64,000 nt of DNA. It comes from Dactylis glomerata (taxonomy: Eukaryota; Streptophyta; Magnoliopsida; Poales; Poaceae). The position numbers and the translations under genes are program-made. The notes beneath the pieces were generated by a model. The model was not told where the DNA came from. It did no database searches and was given only the letters and a program-made list of their open reading frames with translations. Position 1 is the stretch's first letter, and each line of letters starts with the position of its first letter. Below are positions 55,451 through 64,000 of this stretch, one piece after another. The stretch spans positions 186,001-250,000 of the forward strand of contig QXEO01001562.1 of NCBI GenBank assembly GCA_007115705.1, given 5' to 3'.

Positions 55451-57010
55451 AATTATCTCTCAAACCATATTGATCCTTCCCAACTAAGCTCTCAAATTCA
55501 TATCTCACAAATCATGATCCTTTGCCATATCTTTCTTATCTTAACATCTCAACAAATCTAAATTGTTAAACAAACACCTTTCAATTGTTTGATTTGTTTG
55601 ATTGTGTTTGCATGGATTGTTTATGGTATGCTATTTCTTGTGCTATAGTTTGTGCGAAGAGCTACGTGCTTAGTTGAGAGAAGTGGAACGTCATGATCTT
55701 CAAAAAGGCAAGTGACACGCATGTTCCCTACCCATTTTATTATGCATTAGTATATTCACCTCTTGTAGTATGCATGATAGGTGTTTTACTCCACTGTTTT
55801 ATCAAATGCTTAGATCCCAGTAGTGTGTAGCTACCCCCTCAAACCCCACCTGATAGGATGCTAAGTACTTTGTTAACTTTGATGCTATGCTAAGATCACT
55901 TGAAAAGTGTTTTGTGAAAAGTTAAGAACTTCAACTAAAATGAAACACCTGGGTGGATTGGTTTGATAAGATGAGGTGAGGTAGGTGGGTTACGGGGACG
56001 CAAGCCTCATAAGAGGATGTGGGAACCGAACACCGCTCGGGATGGCCACCCAGGAATAAAGAGATGGCTATGTCTTCCATGCTTATTGTACTTCCAGTGC
56101 AGCCTTATGACATTATGGGCTCTGTCTTGACTGATTAGAATGTGGGAGTGCAACTAGGTGCAAGAATACGGTGGTAGAAAAATTATAGGTTGGGAACGGC
56201 TCTTGCCAGTTAGTTGCCCTCTCCTTCTAAAAGGTCTCGTTTCAATTCATGTATGGGCATGAAATAAATCGTAAGGTGAAAGTGCACAACCCTTGCAAGG
56301 TGTTTAAATCTAATCGATTAGCCGTGTCCTCGGTTATGGACAATTGAGTCTCTAGACATGGAATGTACGGAATAATCTCATCACCGATTCAGAATTATTA
56401 AAATCTTGTCTAGAAACCCCTAGGTAGGAACTAAGGACCATACACTCTGAGGGGTGGTGGTGCCTGAGGTTCCAAACTTTGTTGAGTTGCGCCCAGAACT
56501 ACATACCGGCCAGTATGTAGTGTATGGGGGGTTGTCTTGACCCTTGAAAATAAAATTTGTTGAAAGAAAGTATTTAAAATGTTTATAGGATAAAATTGGC
56601 TTTATGCAAATCAGCCTTTGAGATCCACCAGCCAAATGTCATGTAGTATAGTCTTTCCACAAAAATGCCACCAAATATGTGTCTTTTGCCAGTACATCAT
56701 TGTACTGACCCCTTTGGGGCTGCATATTCAAACGTGCAGGTTTTAATTCGAGTAAGGAACCAGGAGTAGGATCTCGAGCTTACATTCCAACACGTCTGCC
56801 TGTGGCACTTGATGAAGATGGAAGCTCACTGCAACTATGCTTTATGCTGTGTACTCATAAGGTAGAAGACCTATATAACTGGATTTACGTTGTAATATTG
56901 ATGCTATTGCAATGATTACTTATTTTGTACTGTGGTGCTATCTACTGATCCAGGGAATGGCACAGATACACAGGAGTTCTGCCTTTAGTAAAAGGCGGGG
57001 CGTCACAGAA

Positions 57011-57022
57011 TGGTATCAGAGC
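57011..57022 (+). promoter_or_regulatory. Element G primer binding site (tRNA-iMet)
   Basis: TGGTATCAGAGC, complementary to the 3' end of initiator tRNA-Met, lies three bases after the LTR end. Confidence 0.9.
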
Positions 57023-57211
57023 ATAGTGTTGCCTGTAGGATCGAGACCCTAGGTTTGGAATAGAATAGGAAGCCCTTAGGATTCTTTCCTCTCTCTTCAA
57101 AAGAAAATCATTTCAGTCTCCTAAAATGAAATCTATCTACTTCTCAGTTTGAAATTTTCTTGTAAGAACTTACCCCATTCAATTGTTTTACCCTACTCCC
57201 TTCTAATTTAG

Positions 57212-57733
57212 ATGACCAACCTCATTGAATCACTGAAGAAAGGCCCAGTGATGATCATGACCCTGAAGTGTGAGACTGAGTTTCCCAAAGCATTGAAGAA
57301 CCTCATGTTAAGTATGGGAATGCAAGGAGAAGCTGTTTACAAAGGATTTCCCGTGATAGATGAAGGTGAAGAATATTGGTGGGTGCAACTGCACCTATAC
57401 AAGAACAAGGAAGATGACCACAAGAAGATGGGACTTCGGATGTTCACCAACTCCGAGATGTATCCATCATTTCTTGACTCAGCAAGATGTGCTGCTTGGT
57501 CAGCAATAAAGGAACTTGGAGAAAGACTTAAGTGGATACTTCATAATACTCAGCAAGACCTCAAAGAAGAAAAGGAAGACACCACTACATTGAAGGAAAC
57601 CATAAACCAACTTCAAGGTGACATGGAAAAGCTAGCATCTGAACTTAGTGTTCAAGAAGACCTCATCAAAACCAAGGATGAGAAAATTACCAATCTACTA
57701 AAGCAGCTGGAACAGAACAATGGATCTACTTAG
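57212..57733 (+). CDS. Element G small protein, coiled-coil, unidentified
   Basis: An intact 173-codon frame begins 190 bp after the primer site, where gag would start. The N-terminal two thirds are compact with YWWVQLHLYKNKEDD and a conserved-looking FLDSARCAAWSAIKELG. The last 60 residues are charged heptads (LKEEKEDTTTLKETINQLQG and on) predicted to form a coiled coil. No Gag capsid signature is recognised. It may be a Gag-like particle or RNA-binding protein, or a leader ORF. It is the only clearly intact element-specific frame in this young element, which argues that it is expressed. Confidence 0.65.
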   Translation: MTNLIESLKKGPVMIMTLKCETEFPKALKNLMLSMGMQGEAVYKGFPVIDEGEEYWWVQLHLYKNKEDDHKKMGLRMFTNSEMYPSFLDSARCAAWSAIKELGERLKWILHNTQQDLKEEKEDTTTLKETINQLQGDMEKLASELSVQEDLIKTKDEKITNLLKQLEQNNGST

Positions 57734-57972
57734 AAGAGTACCAAGAAGCCTTAGTTGGACCTCCATTTAGGCAATTTTAATAAGCAACAACGTGTAACAA
57801 ACGTGATGGTCATGCCGACTTGTGGATGATCGTACCTTCCCGTTTGTTTGAAAACTAGTTTGCTTGTTATGATGAATGTTTGTTAGACATTGCTTGTAGG
57901 ATAAATTGTTTTGATCTGTTTTGTTTTGGGTAAGATTTTCTTCTTTAGATCTCTTCTATCTAATTCTCATCT

Positions 57973-58170
57973 ATGCTAAGACCTAAACTTGTCCCAAAAC
58001 CCAAACAAAAGTTTTCTCAGCAACAGAACAACTACAATGACCCTCAGTCGAAGGTAAGGATACTGAGTACAACAACAAGGGGTAGTGTTTTAAGTGCAAG
58101 AGACTGGAATATTACGCAAGAGGGTGCACAAAGGATGATACCCCAAGACTCCAGTAAACTAGAATAGCAG
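57973..58170 (+). pseudogene. gag: Nucleocapsid (CCHC zinc-knuckle) remnant in element G
   Basis: A Gln/Asn-rich lead-in is followed at 58086-58127 by CFKCKRLEYYARGC: spacing C-X2-C-X4-Y-X4-C, the CCHC pattern with His replaced by Tyr. The codon just before it is TAG, and an ATG frame at 57973 runs through in another register. It shows that G descends from an element with a normal Gag tail, now decayed. Confidence 0.7.
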
Positions 58171-58260
58171 AAGGATACCTCTCAAACAATAAGAAGACAC
58201 CCCAAGGTGTAGCTAATATGGAAGTGCTACTATTCAACCACCTCATGCAAGAAAGGTGGA

Positions 58261-58323
58261 AAAGAGCAAACAGAGCAATGGAAAGAGCAAACAGAGCAAT
58301 GGAAAGAACAAACAGAGCAATGG
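58261..58323 (+). repeat. 21-bp tandem repeat, three units
   Basis: Three head-to-tail copies (58261-58281, 58282-58302, 58303-58323) each read AAAGAGCAAACAGAGCAATG plus G, with one change (G to A) in the third. In frame each unit would encode seven residues (ERANRAM). Confidence 0.92.
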
Positions 58324-59095
58324 AAAGGATTTCAATTCCTCTTAAATGGCAAACCAAAGGATCTACAACTTAAGGATTATTGCCATGAACTTTGTTGAAA
58401 ACCTCTAGCTAGGAACGATAGATTTTGTTTTCAAATTTCAAAATAGAATTTGGGAACTTGGTTCCAATTTCAACAAAACTTTTGTTTAGAAGCTAGTGAG
58501 GTTGACCAAGAGTTAGAATGCGAGATGCACCAAACCAAATACAAGGTAATGATTGAGTGCGACATGGATTCGCGCCCATGACGACTACTCATATTGTTCG
58601 CTCTTGTATGAGGAATGGTGAATCTAGAGAGACATACCTACTTGAGAGACGACGTCATTAAACCTTAACCCTAGGAGGATAATATGTTACACCCCTTATA
58701 GTGAGCCAGTGTGGCCAAAAACGTAGGAATACGATGAGAACTTGGAACTTTTGAATCACTACACGAATCAGAAACGTGTTGCTCAGTGGGCTTTGAATAT
58801 GAAGACTGTTCAGCTTCGACTGCTACCTGTTCAACTACCTCCCTGAGCCTATAAAAGAGAAGTCACTCCTCTCCAGAGAATCACAACAGAGACAACCACC
58901 AACTATGAGATTGCCACCTGATTTCAAAGCTTTACGCCACCGAAGTCTACCCCATCCCGACCTGCGACATTATGAGGCAACTCTCCGAATCCCTGAAACT
59001 ACTTTCCTGCCCATGAGAGCTTCGTAGACCCCTTTTCCCTGAGAAGGAGTTCATCTTCGAGATATGATCAAGTTGTTCAGCGCCTTTCAACAACT
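58324..59095 (+). other. Element G internal region without a recognised gene
   Basis: Broken frames only. An LTR-like phrase, TGTTACACCCC, occurs at 58688-58698 after GGAGGATAATA, but no partner copy is present. A short peptide-like frame starts near 58904. Confidence 0.5.
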
Positions 59096-59470
59096 ATGAA
59101 GACGGTTGCTAAAGGAATTCTTAAGGACCATCTGGTACCTGTGGCAAGTAACACGACTTGCTCCGGTAACTTGAAAAGATTCAACAATACTGGTTATAAG
59201 GCAACCTTCCGTCCCTTAAAGGTGCGAGTATCTCTTACAGAGTCCACCTTGTTTACCCCTATGAAATGCATGAGAAGACTGCAAAGAAATGCCATCCTAA
59301 TTCATTTGGATGTGTGGTCTCATCATGTTCGTGGGGCAAACATGCAGTACTTGACACTGAATCATCTTTTGAGATTCTATAATGAAAATCAGCTAAAAAG
59401 CAACAAGGAGTATGGCGATAGCCTGTATGCTGTCTTGGCCTTGGTGAGAACCGACCAAGAAAAGGGCTAG
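59096..59470 (+). CDS. Unidentified 124-codon frame in element G
   Basis: An open frame from ATG 59096 to TAG with mixed, protein-like composition (basic, about residues 24-60; then IHLDVWSHHVRGANMQYL). No domain is recognised, and no neighbouring copy exists to test selection. It could be part of a captured or decayed gene, since related broken frames precede it from about 58904. Low confidence that it is translated. Confidence 0.3.
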   Translation: MKTVAKGILKDHLVPVASNTTCSGNLKRFNNTGYKATFRPLKVRVSLTESTLFTPMKCMRRLQRNAILIHLDVWSHHVRGANMQYLTLNHLLRFYNENQLKSNKEYGDSLYAVLALVRTDQEKG

Positions 59471-59629
59471 ATACACATTCTTGGAAGATGTACTACAACC
59501 AGGAAGGATTACCAGAACAGACTGGTATCGTGGAAGATTGAAGATCAGAATGTTATAATGAAGCAACCATAATATGAAGAACCTCTAAGAATGATGATAA
59601 GAAAGTTGAGATGATGAGAGGATACCCTC

Positions 59630-60021
59630 TCAGCTTGGTCTTCTGAATGACCCAAAGAGGAGACAACTCAGCTTGGTCCTCTGATTGAACCAAAGAGTGA
59701 CTCCTTAGTGTCCAAAGTAGTTCAACAACTACCCCGTTGGATAGAAAGCTCTACAATAGAGTAAGGTTACCTCAAGCAACCCCATAAGGAAGATTGGTGC
59801 CCGGATTTGTGAATAGACACCCACCTATTGTAAATGAAGATGTGGACTACCCTATTGGTGACAACGCAATGGATGATATCTGCTTATCACCAGAATTGGA
59901 TGGAACCCTTGGTGTGCCCACTTTTGAACATAGTTGTGGGCATAAGGACTTCCGAGAAGAGCGATTCAAGGAAAATGACACAACGGTGAATGCAAGCTGG
60001 GAACAAAATGCAAGTGCCTAA
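59630..60021 (+). other. Element G distal region: short duplication and 75-codon frame
   Basis: CTCAGCTTGGTCTTCTGA and CTCAGCTTGGTCCTCTGA (about 59630 and 59667) begin a roughly 37-bp duplication. The frame 59794-60021 is acidic (VNEDVDYPIGDNAMDD) and unidentified. Confidence 0.4.
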
Positions 60022-60050
60022 GGAAGCATCAAGATACCACCAAGAGAAAT

Positions 60051-60160
60051 TTTCTTTTAAGGGTGGTAGCCACCCAAATACCTAAACCCAGATAACCTAA
60101 TACCTACTTTCTTTCTAGCCTCTCCAATCTCGAGGACGAGATTTCTTTTAAGGGTGGTAG
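60051..60160 (+). promoter_or_regulatory. Polypurine-like tract of element G, present twice
   Basis: TTTCTTTTAAGGGTGGTAG occurs at 60051-60069 and 60142-60160. The second lies two bases before the 3' LTR and is the likely plus-strand primer. Confidence 0.75.
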
Positions 60161-60162
60161 TC

Positions 60163-63100
60163 TGTAACGACCCAGGATTTTATCAAACTTTGGGGGAAAA
60201 TTTTCGTTTTTATTTTGCTTGTGTTGATTGAAAATTCACAGGGATTTAAAACTTTTTGAGTTTATTTGAAAGCTTTGTTAGAAAACTATTTTAATTCCTC
60301 TACTTCTCTCTTGAAGAACTTCCCTAAGGAAAACCAAATATCAAATTTCATTTCCTTTCTCTTATTTAAACTTATGCAAGCTAGCTTGCATGGATTTGAT
60401 TTTCAAAAGTACTTATAGAGTTGGTGTTTCAAAACTATGTTTGAGTGTGGTTTCCAATTATTATTTTATAAAAATATTATTTTATTAATTTAGAAGGAAT
60501 TAATTACAAACCCTATTTCTATTATTTTATGCAAGCAAACCCATTTTGTTAAGTTATAAAACCATTGTGAAAATATTGTTTTGGTTCTAAAAGTATGTTT
60601 TCCTATTGATTTAAAACCTTGCTGTGAATTTTGTAAAATTTCTGAAAGTGGTTTGAATTGAATTGAAGCCTTTTTGCAAAAGATACAAAAGAAATAGAAA
60701 TCAGAAAAGAGAAAAGAATCAAAACAAATAAAAATAGATAAGGGCCAGGGGGCACCGTTTCGGCCCAACAAAGAAAGCAGCCCGCGGCCCAGGAAGACCT
60801 TTACCGAAACGGTACCCTATCCCTTCCTCTCTGTCACCGACAGGTGGGACCCACCTTGTCAGGTCCTTCTTCTTCTTCCCCCGGTAACCACTCCCTCTCT
60901 CACTGGAAACGGCCGGAGTAACCCCCTCCTTCAATTCCCATCACTGCATGCTTAATTCGAGCACCCGCTGAGCCTATAAGTAGCCCGTTGGCCCCGCTCG
61001 CACCGCTCCTCCTTTCCCCTTCTCAAATTGCCGCCAGGCTGTTGGAATTGCACGCCGGAAGTCCGCCACTGTCTCGGTCATCGTCGCTCGATTCCGGTGA
61101 CAACAGAGGGTAACGCCACCCCCTTTCGGTACTCCACCCTGTTATCGAATCACGCGCATCTTCTGATCCCTCGTGCATGACCCAACTTGCAGCCAAACGA
61201 CCTCCCCATCACAACCCGAAGCTCACAGTCGCCATCGACATCTCCAGTCGTCACTCCCTTCGGCATCTGGAAGCAATCGTGGAAGTAAACCACGCACCCT
61301 AGTCGGCCGCGCCCTCCTGCATCTTGTCATGACGGCGCCGTCGCCCAGGAGTCATTGTAACGCCGCCGCCATCCACCCTCTGCGTGCCCCGCCGGAGAAG
61401 ATGGCCGGAACCCTAATCCCCTCGGTGAGCTCTCCCAGTTTGATCTCGACCGTAGGATCTAAATCTAGAGGCAGAGAATAGATCACTTAATGAAAGGGTA
61501 TCTTTAGATCTGATCCGTCCAGACTCATTTTAATCCGACGCTCCACGATGGTGATCCTACCGAACCGGTACGAGCCATTCAGAATCAGCCACGTGGCCTC
61601 CTCTAGATCAAACAGAATTTCGAAATAGAAATTGAAGCAGATTTAGGCTGAAACTTTGAAAAGTCATAACTTTTGATCTGTAATTCGAAAAATAGCAAAT
61701 GATATACCGTTGGAATCCTTGAAACTTGTAGAATCCAGTGGTACCATAAAATCTTATATTTTATGGGTTCAATTTGAAACTATTTTCAAATTGGAATCAG
61801 ACCTTCTATTAGCTTGTTAAATTCATATCTTTAGTTCTGGATGTCCAAAAATTACAAATTTGTAGTCTTTGGAATCCTCTCAACTTGTAGAACATCATAG
61901 GATCAATAAAATCCAAATTTGATATGTGCACACACTTTGTGCATTCAAATTTGTCCAAGTCACCATTTAGGTGATAATTCCAATTCTGTAACTTATTTTG
62001 GGATGATTCCAATTGCAGTAGCTTTGTATTACTGCAAGCTATCCAGTAGCATCACTCCCATAATTTCTTGAACCATATTACAATTATTCAAATTCTAACA
62101 TGAGAATTTGAGTATTCCTATATAGATTAATTCTATTTCTATTTCAATCTATGATTCCTTCTACTTTAGCAAATCCTATGATCATACCTAGTCATCAATG
62201 TTATCTAAATAACATCTTGATCCAGACCATATCTACTTAGACCAATCTTGTCTAGCTCACACATATTCAAATTACAATAGGGTGGTTTGAGTAAAGTGTG
62301 ATGCACCTCAATCATAGGATTCTATTCTTACTATCCTTGTGGTGTTGATCTAATCCACATTTTAGCACATATCCACTACTCCTTGTACCCATAGAAACCT
62401 TAAACCATAATCTCACATGTTATCTACCCATACTCAATCATCTGCCCACTTGATCCTGATTTCATGTGTATAACTATTCAATTAACAAATGAGTTAATTG
62501 AGTAACTCAATGCTTCATGAACCCTAGCCCATTGCCTAAGTGTAATATATACTATTTAAGAATAATTGTTATCACACTTATTCAATAGTATTGCTATTGC
62601 ACTATTTTGTCTCTTATGTGATTTACCCACATGAGATATTCTAAGATTCAATATGCTTTGATAAAGCATAAAGATCTCACTCATCATATTTTATCTAATT
62701 CATATATATTCAAATTGCAATTGTGCTACTTGAGTAGAATATGAATTCATCTCAAACCTAGATTTTGTTAATGTGGTGATGTTATAGCCCATACCGTAGT
62801 ATGTGTTATACACCATATCGATCAATGAACCATCTGAACCATGTCCTCAAAGATCAATCATTCCTACTCAATCCAATGCCTACTTATCTTGATCACATGT
62901 ATTGAACTATTCAACTTGCAAATGTGCTAATTGAGTACTTCAAGCAATCTTAAAACCTAGCCCAGTTCGTAAGTGTAGCAGATGCTATTTAAGAGTAATT
63001 GTTGTCAATTTACTCAATAGTATTGTAGTTGCACAAATTGACTCTTGTGTAATTTATTTCACATGAGCCATTCCTAAAACTCCTATATGCTTTGATAAAG

Positions 63101-64000
63101 CATAAAAACTTTATCAATTATATTTTGCCTAGCTCCAATTATCTCTCAAACCATATTGATCCTTCCCAACTAAGCTCTCAAATTCATATCTCACAAATCA
63201 TGATCCTTTGCCATATCTTTCTTATCTTAACATCTCAACAAATCTAAATTGTTAAACAAACACCTTTCAATTGTTTGATTTGTTTGATTGTGTTTGCATG
63301 GATTGTTTATGGTATGCTATTTCTTGTGCTATAGTTTGTGCGAAGAGCTACGTGCTTAGTTGAGAGAAGTGGAACGTCATGATCTTCAAAAAGGCAAGTG
63401 ACACGCATGTTCCCTACCCATTTTATTATGCATTAGTATATTCACCTCTTGTAGTATGCATGATAGGTGTTTTACTCCACTGTTTTATCAAATGCTTAGA
63501 TCCCAGTAGTGTGTAGCTACCCCCTCAAACCCCACCTGATAGGATGCTAAGTACTTTGTTAACTTTGATGCTATGCTAAGATCACTTGAAAAGTGTTTTG
63601 TGAAAAGTTAAGAACTTCAACTAAAATGAAACACCTGGGTGGATTGGTTTGATAAGATGAGGTGAGGTAGGTGGGTTACGGGGACGCAAGCCTCATAAGA
63701 GGATGTGGGAACCGAACACCGCTCGGGATGGCCACCCAGGAATAAAGAGATGGCTATGTCTTCCATGCTTATTGTACTTCCAGTGCAGCCTTATGACATT
63801 ATGGGCTCTGTCTTGACTGATTAGAATGTGGGAGTGCAACTAGGTGCAAGAATACGGTGGTAGAAAAATTATAGGTTGGGAACGGCTCTTGCCAGTTAGT
63901 TGCCCTCTCCTTCTAAAAGGTCTCGTTTCAATTCATGTATGGGCATGAAATGAATCGTAAGGTGAAAGTGCACAACCCTTGCAAGGTGTTTAAATCTAAT
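60163..64000 (+). repeat. Element G 3' LTR, partial
   Basis: Colinear with 52478-56314; about 690 bp lie off the right edge. It differs by about seven substitutions and one inserted C (in the CCCCCGG run near 60880). Confidence 0.97.

Larger units (their letters stand above)
52478..57007 (+). repeat. Element G 5' LTR
   Basis: 4530 bp, TGTAACGACCCAGG...GGGGCGTCACA. U3 is AT-rich to about 53050; a GC-rich promoter and leader follow (53050-53790), then AT-rich sequence with internal duplications. Open frames at 52805-53086 (minus), 53487-53795 and 54123-54326 (minus) recur in the other LTR. They are probably not genes, though 53487-53795 lies in the likely transcript leader. Confidence 0.95.
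52478..64000 (+). mobile_element. Element G: young non-autonomous LTR retrotransposon with 4.5-kb LTRs, right end beyond window
   Basis: The 5' LTR is 52478-57007 and a partial 3' LTR is 60163-64000, with a tRNA-iMet primer site and a polypurine-like tract. Only 3.15 kb of internal DNA carries a short coiled-coil ORF, a zinc-knuckle remnant and unidentified frames; there is no RT or integrase. A hand comparison of about 3.84 kb of LTR found about seven substitutions (mostly C/T) and one 1-bp indel, so insertion is recent. TGTAAC LTR ends, iMet priming and the CGAGGACGAGATTTCTTTTA stretch before the LTR recall Tekay/Del-type chromoviruses, but without pol this is only a guess. Confidence 0.9.

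Noticed and set aside
58686..58700. LTR-like start TGTTACACCCC inside element G
   Set aside because: No matching end, partner LTR or target duplication; kept only as a note.
1..64000. CRISPR array, rRNA or tRNA genes, intact host gene
   Set aside because: None seen on either strand; every long frame is explained by mobile elements or by shadows of them.

Overview
This 64 kb window is intergenic DNA of a large grass genome, most likely a pooid cereal or forage grass (wheat, barley, oat or ryegrass alliance). The LTR termini, tRNA-Asp primer sites, Athila- and Tat-type coding regions and Helitron ends are typical of that group, but the species cannot be fixed from sequence alone. I see no host gene, rRNA, tRNA or CRISPR array. 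Almost every base belongs to a nested stack of LTR retrotransposons, two nested Helitrons and one Stowaway MITE.

Layout, with working names. Element A (1-9684, minus): Athila-like Ty3/gypsy element with gag, protease, RT, RNase H and integrase, plus an extra small ORF after integrase; its 3' LTR is cut by the left edge. It sits in element B (9685-12935, minus), a fragment of a very long LTR. B sits in element C (12936-14275 and 30372-35552, minus), a gag-protease element whose two internal regions share one LTR (31218-32827), so C is a tandem array. Element D (14276-30371, plus) is a gag-protease element inserted in C with a perfect CTCCT target duplication. Helitron H1 (17022-24705) splits the D gag gene at an A|T site and carries a decayed Rep/helicase gene. 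Inside H1 lie a Stowaway MITE (21589-21784) and a second Helitron, H2 (21929-24600). Elements E (35553-44146, minus) and F (44152-52477 and beyond, minus) are Tat-lineage elements with gag and protease but no visible RT or integrase. Each carries a long spliced antisense gene (aORF) on the plus strand. Element G (52478 to beyond 64000, plus) is inserted in the F gag. It has 4.53 kb LTRs that are almost identical to each other and no recognisable pol.

Inferred order: C is oldest. D, then E and F, and B entered C; H1 entered D, and H2 and the MITE entered H1; A entered B; G entered F most recently. Hand counts of LTR differences agree: G about 0.2%, A about 4%, E about 7.5%, and D about 10% over its first 255 bp.

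Only A encodes a full (though broken) gag-pol. C and D share its tRNA-Asp primer site, LTR ends and polypurine motif, and C also shares a 3' internal stem-loop. They therefore look like non-autonomous partners that could have used enzymes from A-type elements. E and F depend on an unseen Tat partner in the same way, and G on an unseen partner with a tRNA-iMet primer site.
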